From: Streptomyces fulvorobeus
Lineage (GTDB): Bacteria > Actinomycetota > Actinomycetes > Streptomycetales > Streptomycetaceae
Assembly (NCBI RefSeq): GCF_013167895.1
Contig: NZ_BLWC01000001.1
Location: 6,386,001 to 6,450,000 of the forward strand
Length of the DNA: 64,000 nt
Direction: 5' to 3'
This document shows positions 1 through 12,900 of the stretch, piece after piece. The translations under genes were made by a program, and so were the position numbers. Under the pieces are notes generated by a model, which saw nothing but the letters and a program-made list of their open reading frames with translations, was not told where the DNA came from and did not search any database. How positions within the stretch are numbered: the stretch's first letter is position 1; each line of letters opens with the position of its first letter.

Positions 1-2
1 AG

Positions 3-3000
3 AACGCCGACGCCGCAGCCCCCGAGGCCGACACCGTCGCGGACCGGGGCCCGGTTCCCCTGCTGGTGTCGGGACGGACCCGCGAGGCGCTGCGTGCCCA
101 GGCTGCCGCACTGGTGGCCGCGCTGGAGTCCGAGCCCGCCACGAACCCCCTCGACATCGCCTATTCGCTGGCCACCACCCGCGCCGGCTTCGAGCACCGC
201 GCTGTCCTCCTGGCCGCCGACCGCGACACGGCGCTCGCCGGGCTGACCGCGCTGGCCGAGGACCGCGAGACCGCCGAGCAGGTGCGCGGCGCCGCCCAGA
301 GCGAGGGAAAGCTGGCGTTCCTCTTCACCGGCCAGGGCTCCCAGCGCCTCGGCGCCGGCCGTGAACTGCACGCCGCCTTCCCGGTCTTCGCCGAGGCACT
401 GGACGCCGCCTTCGCCGCCCTCGACCCGCTGCTGGAGCGCCCGCTGCGCGAGGTGCTCTGGGGCGAGGACGCCGAGGCGCTGAACCGTACCGAGTACGCG
501 CAGCCCGCGCTGTTCGCCGTCGAGGTCGCGCTCTACCGCCTGGTGGAGTCCTGGGGCGTCCGGCCCGACTACCTGACCGGCCACTCCATCGGCGAGATCA
601 CCGCCGCCCATGTCGCCGGAGTGCTCTCCCTGGGCGACGCCGCCGTGCTCGTCACCGCCCGCGGCCGCCTGATGCAGGCGCTGCCGGCGGGCGGCGCGAT
701 GACCGCCGTACAGGCCACCGAGGACGAGGTGGCCCCGCTGCTCGCGGGCCGCGAGGACACCGTGTCCGTCGCCGCGGTCAACGGCCCCCGCTCGCTCGTC
801 CTCGCGGGCCAGGCGGAAGCGGTCGCCGACATCGCCGCCCGCCTGGAGACCGAGGGCCGCAGAACCAAACGCCTCGCCGTCTCGCACGCCTTCCACTCAC
901 CGCTCATGGAACCGATGCTCGACGAGTTCCGCGCGGTCGTGTCGGGGCTGTCCCTCCAGGCCCCGCTGCTGCCGTTCGTCTCCAACCTCACCGGCGAGCC
1001 CGCCACCGTCGCACAGATCACCTCCGCCGACTACTGGGTGGACCATGTCCGCCGGGCCGTGCGGTTCGCCGACGGCATCGGCTGGCTCACGGACCACGGC
1101 GTCACCACCTTCCTCGAACTCGGCCCCGACAGCGTCCTTTCCGCGATGACCCAGGACTGCCTGGACGCCGCCGACGCGGACGGGCACACCGCGCTGCCCA
1201 CGCTCCGCGCCGGCCGCCCCGAGACCGACGCCCTCACCGCCGCGCTGGCCGGGCTCCACGTGCGCGGCGCCGCCGTCCGCTGGGCGGAGTACTTCGCCGG
1301 CACCGGCGCGCGCCGCCACGACCTGCCCACCTACGCCTTCCAGCGCCGCAGGTACTGGCCCAAGGGCGGCGCCCAGAACCAGGCGGCCGACCTGCGCGCG
1401 GCCGGGCTCGGCGCGGCGCACCACCCGCTGCTCGCCGCCGCCGTGTCGCTCGCCGACTCCGACGGCGTGCTGCTCACCGGCCGCCTCGCGCTCCAGTCCC
1501 ACCCGTGGCTCGCCGATCACGCCGTGCGCGGCACCACGCTGCTCCCCGGCACCGCCTTCCTTGAACTCGCCGTCCGCGCGGGCGACGAGGTCGGCTGCGA
1601 CCGGGTCGAGGAACTGACCCTGGCGGCGCCGCTGGTCCTGCCCGAGCAGGGCGGTATCCAGGTCCAGCTGTGGATCGGCAATCCCGACGACTCGGGCCGT
1701 CGTACGGTCGACGTCTACTCCCGGCCCGAGGAGAGCGACGAGAACGCCTGGACCCGGCACGCCACCGGTGTACTGGCCGTCGACGAGCAGACCGCTGAGC
1801 ACGGCGCCGGATTCGACGCCACGCAGTGGCCCCCCGCCGGGGCTCTGCCGGTGGCCGTCGAGGGCATGTACGACCGGCTGGCCACGGACGGCTTCGCCTA
1901 CGGACCCGTCTTCCAGGGGCTGCGGGCCGCCTGGCGGCGTGACGGCGACGTCTACGCCGAGGTCGTGCTGCCCGAGGGCGGCGACGCAGGAGCGGACGCG
2001 TTCGGTCTGCACCCCGCGCTGCTGGACGCCGCGCTGCATGCCGCTTCCTTCGTCGAACTCGGCGCGGAGAGCCGCGGCGGGCTGCCCTTCTCCTGGGAGG
2101 GCGTGTCGCTGCACGCCACCGGAGCCTCCGCACTGCGGGTGCGGCTGTCACCGGCCGGCGAGGACTCGCTCGCGATCCAGGTGGCCGACGCCTCCGGCGC
2201 GCCGGTGGCCTCCGTCGAGTCGCTGGTGCTGCGCGCGGTCGCCGCCGAGCAGCTCGACTCAGCCGCCACGGCCGCGCGCGACGCGCTGTTCGGCCTGGAC
2301 TGGGTGTCCGTACGGCAGGGGGCGACCGCTCCCGAGTCCGTCGCCCTGGTCGGTCCCGACGCGTTCGGACTCGTCGAGCACGGGGCACTCACCGCCGCCG
2401 CCTACCGGGACCTGACGGAGCTGGCGGCGGCCGACGGGCCCGTGCCCGCCGTCGTCCTGGTGACCCTTGACGGCAGGACCGGCGCCGACGCGGCGCGGTC
2501 CGCTCACGCCCTGGCGGCCGACGCCCTGGCCTCGGTGCAGAGCTGGCTCGACGACGAGAAATTCACCACCTCACGGCTGGTCTTCGTGACGCGGGGCGCG
2601 GTGGGTGGTTCGGATGTGGCGGCGGCCTCGGTGTGGGGTCTGGTGCGGTCGGCGCAGTCGGAGAATCCGGGTTGCTTCGGTCTGGTGGATCTGGATCCGG
2701 CGGGACCGGTCACGCTTCCCTCGATCGCGCTGAGTGCGGATGAACCGCAGGTGATCGTGCGGGACGGTGGTGTTCTGGTCGGTCGGCTGGTCCGCAGGGC
2801 GGCGGGCGAGATCGCGGCGGGGCCGGTGTGGGGTGGTGACGGCCGTGTGCTGATCACTGGTGGTACGGGTGGTCTGGGCGCGGTGGTGGCCCGTCATCTG
2901 GTGACGGAGCACGGTGTGCGCCGTCTGCTGTTGGTCAGCCGTCGGGGCCTGGGCGCCGAGGGCGTCGAGGAGTTGGTGGGTGAGCTGTCGCAGCTGGGTG

Positions 3001-3945
3001 CCGAGGCGGTGGTCGAGGCATGCGACGTGGCCGACCGCGACGCGCTCGTGGACCTGCTGGCACGCCACAGCGTCTCCGCGGTGATCCACACGGCCGGTGT
3101 GCTGGACGACGGTGTGGTGGGCTCGCTGACGCCGGAGCGGCTGGAGACGGTCCTGCGGCCCAAGGCCGACGCGGCCTGGAACCTGCACGAACTGACCCAG
3201 GACCATGCCCTCTCCGCGTTCGTGGTCTTCTCCTCCGTCGCCGGGGTGATCGGCAGCGCCGGCCAGGCCAACTACGCGGCGGGCAACGCCTTCCTGGACG
3301 CGCTGATGGAGCGCCGCCGGGCCGAGGGCCTGCCGGGTCTGTCGCTCGCCTGGGGCCCGTGGGACCGTACCAGCGGCATGACGGGCACCCTGGCCGAGGG
3401 CGAGGCGGACCGGCACGCCCGTTCCGGGGTGCGGGCGCTGACGGCCGAGCAGGGCGTGGCGCTCTTCGACGCGGCCCAGACCACACAGGAGCCGGTCGTC
3501 CTGCCCGTACGGCTGGACCTCCCGGTACTCCGCGCGCAGGGTGAAGTCCCGCCGCTGCTGCGTTCGTTGATCCGCACCCGCACCCGCCGTGCCTCCGTCG
3601 CCGGATCGAGCACGGCCAGTGGCCTTGTGCAGAAGCTGAACCGGCTGGAGGCGGAGGAGCGCCTCGACCTGATGCTGGACCTCGTGCGCGGCCAGACCGC
3701 CCTGGTCCTGGGGCACGCCGGCGGTGACGACATTGATGCCGGGCGTGCCTTCCGCGAACTGGGCTTCGACTCGCTCACGGCGGTCGAACTGCGCAACCGG
3801 CTCAACACCGTGACCGGGCTGCGGCTGCCCGCCACGCTGGTCTTCGACTACCCGACCGTGCGGAGCCTGGTGGGGTACATCCTCGAAGAACTGCTCGGTG
3901 CGGAGGTGGCCGTGGCGCCGCCCACGGCCGGGCGCACCGCGGCGG
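3..3945 (+). other. PKS module 9 (partial): AT(malonyl)-DH-KR-ACP
   Basis: AT has GQGSQ at about 330, GHSIGE at 579 and HAFHS at 885-899, the malonyl-type signature. DH has the HxxxGxxxxP motif (His codon 1518-1520) and HPALLD near 2010, so it looks active. KR has the GGTGGLG cofactor motif near 2850, an LDD motif (B-type) and Tyr at 3273. The ACP serine codon is 3771-3773. A DH-KR module here predicts the last polyene double bond (C20=C21). The KS lies left of the window. Confidence 0.9.
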
Positions 3946-6900
3946 AGGCGGACGACCCGATCGTGGTCGTCGGCATGAGCTGCCGGTACCCGGGCGGGGT
4001 GACCTCGCCCGAGGACCTGTGGCGCGTGGTCACCGAAGGCGCGGACGTCATATCCGGCTTCCCGACCAACCGCGGCTGGGACGTCGAGGGCCTCTACCAC
4101 CCGGACCCCGACCACAAGGGCACCGCCTATACCCGCTCGGGCGGATTCCTGCACGAGGCGGGCGAGTTCGACCCGGCGTTCTTCGGGATGAGCCCGCGCG
4201 AGGCGCTGGCGACCGACTCCCAGCAGCGACTGCTGCTGGAGGCATCCTGGGAGGCCGTGGAGCGGGCCGGCATGGACCCGGTGTCGCTTAAGGGCAGCGC
4301 GACCGGCGTCTTCGCCGGTGTCATGTACAGCGACTACGGCGCGGTGCTGGCCGCCCCCGAGTTCGAGGGCTTCCGCGGTGGCGGCAGCTCGGCGAGTCTG
4401 GCGTCGGGCCGGGTGTCGTACACCCTGGGTCTTGAGGGTCCGGCGGTGACGGTGGACACGGCGTGTTCGTCGTCGCTGGTGGCGATGCACTGGGCGATGC
4501 AGGCGCTGCGCAGTGGTGAGTGCTCGCTGGCGCTGGCCGGTGGTGTGACGGTGATGTCGACTCCGGCGGTGTTCGTGGACTTCGCCCGGCAGCGGGGTCT
4601 GTCGGCCGATGGCCGGTGCAAGGCGTTCTCCGAGTCGGCCGACGGTGTCGGCTGGTCGGAGGGCGTGGGCATGGTGGTGCTGGAGCGGCAGTCCGACGCG
4701 GTGCGCAACGGGCACGAGATCCTGGCCGTGGTGCGGGGCAGTGCGGTCAACCAGGACGGTGCGTCCAACGGTCTGACGGCGCCCAACGGTCCCTCGCAGC
4801 AGCGTGTGATTCGTCAGGCGCTTGCCAGCGGCGGGTTGTCGGCCGGGGACGTGGATGTGGTCGAGGCGCATGGCACCGGTACGTCACTGGGTGACCCGAT
4901 CGAGGCGCAGGCGTTGTTGGCGACGTACGGGCGGGACCGTGACGAGGACCGGCCGTTGCTGCTGGGCTCGGTGAAGTCCAACATCGGCCACACCCAGGCC
5001 GCCGCCGGTGTCGCCGGTGTCATCAAGATGATCATGGCGATGCGTCACGGTGTGCTTCCGCAGACGCTGCACGTGGACGCCCCGTCCTCGCACGTGGACT
5101 GGTCCGCGGGCGCCGTGGAGCTGCTGACCGAGTCGACGCCGTGGCCCGAGACCGGCCGCCCCCGCCGCGCCGGCGTCTCGTCCTTCGGTATCAGCGGCAC
5201 CAATGTCCACACCATCATCGAGCAGCCCCCGGCCCCCGCCGCCCCGGAGCGCACCGCCACCGGCCGTGCCCCCGGAATAACACCGTGGCTCGTCTCGGGC
5301 CGGACCCGCGCGGCCCTGCGCGGCCAGGCGGCACGCCTGCTCTCCTATGTGCAGACGCATCCCGAACTCGACCCGGTGGACGCGGCGTTCTCCCTCGCCA
5401 CCACACGTACCCGGTTCGACCAGCGGGCCGCCGTGCTCGCCGGGGACCGCGCGGAACTGCTGCGTTCGCTCACCGCGCTGGCCACCGACCGCCCCGACGC
5501 CGGGGTGATCGAGGGCGAGGCGACCGGGCGCGGCCGGACCGCGATGCTCTTCACCGGCCAGGGCAGCCAGCGCGCCGCCATGGGACGTGAACTCTACGAG
5601 CGTCACCCGGTGTTCTCCGAAGCGCTCGACGCGGTGTTCGCCGAGCTGGACCCGCTGCTCGACCGCCCGCTGCGCGAGGTGCTGTTCGCGGACGAGGGCA
5701 CCGACGAGGCCGCCCTGCTGGACGCGACCGGCTGGACCCAGCCCGCGCTGTTCGCCGTCGAGGTCGCGCTGTTCCGTCTCGTACGGTCCTGGGGGATCAA
5801 GCCGGACTTCGTGGCGGGCCACTCCATCGGTGAGCTCGCGGCGGCCCACGCCGCGGGCGTCCTGTCGCTCGCCGACGCCTGCGCCCTGGTCGCGGCCCGC
5901 GCGAGCTTGATGCAGGCGCTGCCCACCGGCGGTGCGATGGTCGCCGTCCGGGCCACCGAGGACGAGGTCACGCCGCTGCTGGCCGGCCGCGAGGACACCG
6001 TGTCGATCGCCGCGGTCAACGGACCGGAGTCGGTCGTCGTCTCCGGCGACGAGGACGCGGTCCTGGAGATCGCCGCCGCGTTCGACGAGCTCGGGCGCAA
6101 GACCAAACGGCTGCGGGTGAGCCATGCCTTCCACTCGCCGCGCATGGCCGGAATGCTCGACGCGTTCCGCGCCGTCGTCGAAGGGCTCACCTTCCACGCG
6201 CCGCGCATCCCGCTGGTCTCCAACGTGACCGGCGCCCTCGCCACCGACGAGCAGGTGTGCTCGGCGGAGTACTGGGTCACCCACGTCAGCGACACCGTCC
6301 GCTTCGCCGACTGCGTCCGCACCCTGCGCGACGCCGGTACGACCACCTTCCTGGAACTGGGCCCCGACGGACCGCTGTCCGCCATGGCCCAGGACACCCT
6401 CGGCGACACGTACGACGCCGAACTCGTCCCGCTCTGCCGCGCCGACCGCGGCGAGGCGCTGGCCGTCACCACCGCGCTCGCCCGGCTCCAGGTCCAGGGC
6501 CTCCCCGTGGACTGGACGGCGTACTTCGCGGACAGCGGCGCCCGCCGCGTCGACCTGCCCACCTACGCCTTCCAGCACGAGTACTACTGGCCGCAGCTGC
6601 CCGCCGCGGCCGTGGCCCCGGGCGACGCCGACCCGGCCGACCAGCGGCTGTGGGCCGCCGTGGAGCGCGGCGACGCCGACGAGCTGGCCGCCATCCTCGG
6701 CCTGGGCGAACAGGAGCACGACTCCCTCGGCTCCCTGCTGCCCGCCCTGACCTCCTGGCGGCGCGGCAAGCAGGAGCAGTCCCGGCTCGACTCGCTGCGC
6801 TACCGCGTCGAGTGGGCCCAGCTCAACACGTTCGCCGCCCCGGTCCTCGACGGCACCTGGCTGCTCGTCACCGGAGACGCCGAGGACGCCGGGGGTGCGG

Positions 6901-9900
6901 GCGAGCTTGTCGAGCAGCTGGCGGGCACCCTGAGCGCGCACGGCGCGCGGGTGCACCGCCTCACCCTGGACCTCGCGTGCGTCGACCGGCAGGTGCTCGC
7001 CGCCCGGCTCGAAGCCACCGAAGGCTTCGACAGCGCGGCCAACGTGCTCTCCCTGCTCCCGCTGGACGAGCGCCCCGGTGAGACGTGCACGCCGCTCAGC
7101 CACGGCCTCGCGCTGACGCTCACGCTCGTCCAGGCCCTGCACGACACGGGATCCCACGGGCGGCTGTGGACGGCCACCCGCGGCGCGGTGTCCACCGGGT
7201 CCGCCGACCCCCTCACCCACCCCGCCCAGGCCGCGGCCTGGGGGCTCGGACGGACCGTGGCCCTGGAGCACCCCCGGCTCTGGGGCGGGCTCGTCGACCT
7301 GCCCGAGGAGCTCGACGAGCGGACCGCGCAGCGGCTCGCGGGCGTCCTCGCCGTCAAGAACGTTCCCGACGGCGAGGACCAGGTGGCGCTCCGCGCCGGC
7401 GGGGTCCTGGGCCGCCGTCTCGTCCGGTACACCGCCGACGCCCTTCCCGGCGCCGCGGAGTTCAGCGCCCGCGGCACCGTGCTGGTGACCGGCGGCACCG
7501 GTGGCCTCGGCGCGGAGGTCGGCCGCTGGCTGGCCCGCTCCGGCGCCGAGAACCTCGTCCTCACCAGCAGGCGGGGACCCGACGCCCCCGGCGCCGACGC
7601 CCTGCGCGCCGAACTGGAGGAGCTGGGCGCCCGCGTCGAGATCGTCGCCTGCGACGCCGCCGACCGGGACGCGCTGGCCGCCGTGCTCGCCGCCGTCCCG
7701 GACGAGCTGCCCCTGACCGGCGTGGTGCACACCGCGGGCGTCGGCCAGTACGGACCCCTCGACGGGCTGACCCCCGCCGAGTTCGCAGACCTCACCTCCG
7801 CGAAGCTCGCCGGGGCCGCACACCTCGACGCACTGCTCGGGGACCGCGAACTCGACCTGTTCGTCCTCTTCGGATCCATCGCCGGTGTCTGGGGCAGCGG
7901 AGGCCAGAGCGCCTACGGCGCCGCCAACGCCTACCTCGACGCCCTCGCCGAGCACCGGCGCGCCCGCGGACTGGCTGCCACCTCCGTGGCCTGGGGCCCC
8001 TGGGCCGAAGCGGGTATGGCCACCGACGAAGCGGTCTCCGGCACCCTGAAGCGCCAGGGACTCGGCTTCCTGGAGCCGGCCCTCGCGATGACCGAACTGG
8101 GGCGCGCCGTCGTCCGGGGCGACACCACCGTCACCGTGGCGGACGTCGACTGGGACCGCTACGCACCGGTGTTCACCTCGGCGCGCCCCAGCGCGCTCCT
8201 CGACGGCCTGCCCGAGGTACGGGCGCTCGCCGATGCGGCAGGCGCGGCCGACACCGGCGACACCTCCGAGTTCGTCACACGGGTACGCGCCCTGTCCGAG
8301 CCCGAGCAGATCCGGCACCTGTCCGACCTGGTCCGCAGCGAGGCCGCCGTCGTCCTCGGCCACGGCTCCGCCGACAGCGTCGCGGAAGGACGCGCCTTCC
8401 GCGACATCGGCTTCGACTCGCTGACCGCCGTCGAGCTGCGCAAGCGACTGGCCGCCACCACCGGCCTCACCCTGCCCAGCACCATGGTCTTCGACTACCC
8501 GACCCCGCTGGAGCTGGCGCAGTACCTTCTGGCCGAGATCCTCGGCGCCGTCCTCGACGTGGCCGGGCCGGTCGCCACCGGCGCCGCCGACGACGAACCC
8601 ATCGCCATCATCGGGATGGGCTGCCGCTTCCCCGGCGGCGCCGACTCGCCCGAGCAGCTGTGGGACCTGGTCACCGACGGCGCGGACGCCGTGTCGGACT
8701 TCCCCGTCAACCGCGGCTGGGACGCCGAGGGGCTCTTGGACCCCGACCCGGACCGGCCGGGCAAGACCTACTCCACCCTCGGCGGCTTCCTGCACGAGGC
8801 CGACGCGTTCGACCCGACGTTCTTCGGCATCTCGCCACGCGAGGCGCTGGTGATGGACCCCCAGCAGCGGCTGCTGCTGGAGACCACCTGGGAGACCTTC
8901 GAGCGCGCCGGGATCGACCCCGCCGCGGCCCGCGGAAGCCTCACCGGCACCTTCATCGGCTCCAGCTACCAGGACTACGGACTGGGCGCCGGCGACGGCG
9001 CCGAGGGCCACATGGTCACCGGCAGCATCCCCAGCGTCCTGTCCGGCCGCATCTCCTACGTCATGGGCCTCGAAGGCCCCGCCGTCACCGTCGACACCGC
9101 CTGCTCCTCGTCCCTGGTCGCGCTGCACCTGGCCTGCCAGTCGCTGCGCAACGGGGAGTCCACGCTCGCCGTCGCGGGCGGCGCCACGATCATGACCACC
9201 CCCGCCCCCTTCATCGCCTTCAGCCGCCAGCGGGCCCTGGCCCGGGACGGCCGCTGCAAGGCGTTCTCCGACGAGGCGGACGGCATGACCCTCGCCGAGG
9301 GCGTCGGCATTCTGCTGGTCGAACGGCTCTCCGACGCCCGGCGCAACGGACACCCCGTCCTCGCGGTGATCCGCGGCTCGGCGATCAACCAGGACGGCGC
9401 GTCCAACGGCCTCACCGCCCCCAACGGGCCCGCCCAGCAGCGGGTGATGCGCCAGGCATTGGCCAACGCCCGTCTGGCCCCCTCGGACATCGACGTGGTG
9501 GAGGCGCACGGAACCGGTACGCCACTGGGCGACCCGATCGAGGCGCAGGCCCTGCTTGCCACCTACGGCAGGGACCGCGACCCGGAGCGCTCGCTGTTGC
9601 TCGGCTCGGTCAAGTCGAACATCGGCCACACCCAGTCCGCCGCCGGTGTCGCCAGTGTCATCAAGATGGTCATGGCGCTGCGCCACGGCCTGCTGCCCAG
9701 GACCCTGCACGCCGACAACCCGTCCTCGCACGTGGACTGGGACTCCGGCTCCGTGCGGCTGCTGCACGAGGCCGTCGAGTGGCCCGAGACCGGCCGGCCG
9801 CGCCGCGCCGCCGTCTCCTCGTTCGGCATCAGCGGCACCAACGCCCACACCCTGATCGAACAGGCGCCCCCCGCCGCCGAGCCCGAGGCGGCCCCCGCCG

Positions 9901-12900
9901 CCGAGCCCGTGCCGGTGGCCGGCGGCGTCGTACCGTGGACGGTCTCGGCGAAGACCGCCGCCGCGCTGCGCGCACAGGCGGCCCGGCTCCTGTCGCACCT
10001 GGAGACCGCGAGCCCCGCGCCACGCGCGCTCGACGTCGGCCACTCGCTCGTCTCCTCCCGCGCGGTCTTCGAACACCGTGCCGTGGTGGTCCCCACCGAG
10101 GACGCCGACCCGATGGACGCCCTGCGCGCCGTCGCGGCCGACGGACCGTCCGCCGTGGTGGCCCGCGGGATCGCCGACGTCGAGGGCAGGACGGTGTTCG
10201 TCTTCCCCGGCCAGGGCTCCCAGTGGGTGGGCATGGGCGCCCGGCTGCTGACCGAGTCACCGGTCTTCGCCGAGCGGATCGCCGAATGCGCCGCGGCCAT
10301 CGGCGAGTTCGTCGACTGGTCGCTCATCGACGTACTGCAGGGCAAGGAGGGCGCGCCCACCCTGGAGCGCGTCGACGTCGTGCAGCCCGCCTCGTTCGCG
10401 GTCATGGTGTCGCTGGCCGCCCTGTGGCGGTCCCGCGGCGTCGAACCCGCCGCCGTCGTCGGCCACTCGCAGGGCGAGATCGCCGCGGCCGTCGTCTCCG
10501 GCGCGCTGTCCCTCCAGGACGGCGCCCGGGTCGTGACGCTGCGCAGCAAGGCCATCGGCCGCACCCTGGCCGGCCACGGCGGGATGATGTCGGTGGCGCT
10601 GCCTGTGGAGCAGCTGGAGAGCCGCCTGGACGCCTGGCAGGGCCGGGTGTCCGTCGCCGCCGTCAACGGACCGCGCTCGGTCGTCGTCTCCGGCGAGCCC
10701 GAGGCGCTGGACGGGCTGTCGGAGGAGCTGACCGCCGACGAGGTACGCGTGCGGCGGATCGCCGTGGACTACGCCTCGCACTCCGTCCAGGTCGAAAACC
10801 TCCACGACGAACTCCTCGACGTCCTCGCGCCGATCGCCCCGCGCGCCAGTGAGGTCCCGTTCTTCTCCACGACGACCGGCGACTGGCTGGACACCGAGGG
10901 GATGGACGCGGGCTACTGGTTCCGCAACCTGCGCCAGAGGGTCCTGTTCGCCGACGCCGTGCACGATCTGCTGGCGGCCGGGCACCGCGCCTTCATCGAG
11001 GTCAGCTCGCACCCCGTACTGACCATGGCCGTACAGGACATGATCGACGAGACGGCCGAACCGGGCGTCGCCACCGGCACGCTGCGCCGGGACCAGGACA
11101 GCGTGTCCCGCTTCCTGCTCTCGGCGGCCGAGGTCTTCGTCCGCGGCGTCGACATCGACTGGGCAGGGATCTTCGAGGACTCCGGAGCCCGCCGGGTCGA
11201 CCTGCCCACCTACGCGTTCCAGCACGAACAGCTCTGGGCCGTCCCTCCCGTCGCCGAGCCGGCGGTCTCCGCCGACCCCGCCGACGCCGCATTCTGGGCC
11301 GCCGTGGAGCAGCAGGACCTCTCCGCGCTCACCTCCGCCCTGGGCACGGACGAGACCTCCGTGGCCGCGGTCCTGCCGGCCCTCTCCTCGTGGCGCAGGT
11401 CCCGCAAGGACCGCTCCACCGTCGACTCCTGGCGCTACCGGGTGTCCTGGAGCCCCGTCGGCAACGTCCCGCAGCGGTCGCTGTCCGGCACCTGGCTGCT
11501 GGTCGGCGCCGAAGGCCACGGCCACGACACGGACGAGGTCGCCGACGCGCTGAGCGGCCAGGGCGCCGCGGTCACCCGCCTCGTCCTGGACGGGACGTGC
11601 GTGGACCGCGCGGTGCTCGCCGAACGGCTGGCCGGCGCCGGGGAGATCACTGGCGTCGTCTCCACGCTCGCCGCCGCCGAGGAGCCGGACGAGCGCACCC
11701 CCGTGCTGCCGCTCGGCCTGGCCCTGACCGTCTCCCTGGTCCAGGCCCTGGGCGACGCCGGAATCGAGGCACCGCTGTGGTTCCTCACCCGGGGCGCGGT
11801 CTCCACCGGCCGCTCCGACGAGATCACGTCCCCCACCCAGGCATTGGTCACCGGCGTCGGCTGGACCACCGCGCTGGAGCACCCGCAGCGCTGGGGCGGC
11901 GTCGTCGACCTGCCGCGCGAACTAGACCCGCGCGCCGCCGGACGGCTGGCCTCCGCACTCTCCGGCGCCCTGGGCGACGAGGACCAGCTCGCCGTCCGTG
12001 CCTCCGGAATCTTCACCCGGCGCATCGTCCGGGCCGCGGCCGACGCGCAGGACCCGGGCCGCGACTGGACGCCGCGCGGCACCATCCTGATCACCGGCGG
12101 CTCGGGCACCCTCGCCCCCCACCTGGCCCGTTGGCTGGCCGGGCGGGGCGCCGAGCACCTGGTGCTGATGAGCCGCCGCGGCGCGGACGCCCCGGGCATG
12201 GCCGAACTCGTCGCGGAACTCGCCGCGTCGGGCACCCCGGCCACCGCCGTCGCGTGCGACATCACCGACCGCGACGCCGTCGCCGCTCTCCTCGCCCAGC
12301 TCAAGGCGGAGGGCCGCACCGTGCGCACGGTCGTGCACACCGCCGCGCTCATCGAGCTGTTCCCGCTGGCCGAGACCACCATGGACGCCTTCTCCCGTGT
12401 CCTGGACGCCAAGGTGACCGGTGCCCGGGTCCTGGACGAACTCCTCGACCACGAGGACCTGGACGACCTGATCCTCTACTCGTCCACCGCCGGCATGTGG
12501 GGCAGCGGGGCGCACGCCGCCTATGTGGCCGGCAACGCCTACCTCGCCGCGCTCGCCGCCCACCGCCGCGCCCGCGGCCTGCGCGCCACCTCACTCTCCT
12601 GGGGCATCTGGGCCGACGACATCAAGGCCGGCCGCGTCGACCCGCAGACGATCCGCCGCAGTGGCCTGGAGTTCATGGACCCGCAGCTGGCGCTGAGCGG
12701 ACTGAAGCGGGCCCTGGACGACGACGAGACGGCCGTTGCGGTCGCCGACGTCGACTGGGCGACGTACTACCCCGTCTTCACCTCCAGCCGCCCCACGAAC
12801 CTGTTCGCCGAGATCCCCGAGGTCCGGGCCCTCACCGAGGCAGCCGAGCAGAGCACCGGCACCGTGGTGGAGGGCGAGTTCGCCGCCCGGCTGCGGGCGC

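Noticed and set aside
4884..10076. Very long open frame on the minus strand opposite the I-like PKS gene
   Set aside because: High GC3 coding DNA produces long antisense frames; the translation is low-complexity Gly/Arg/Ala with no domain, while the plus strand has complete PKS domains.
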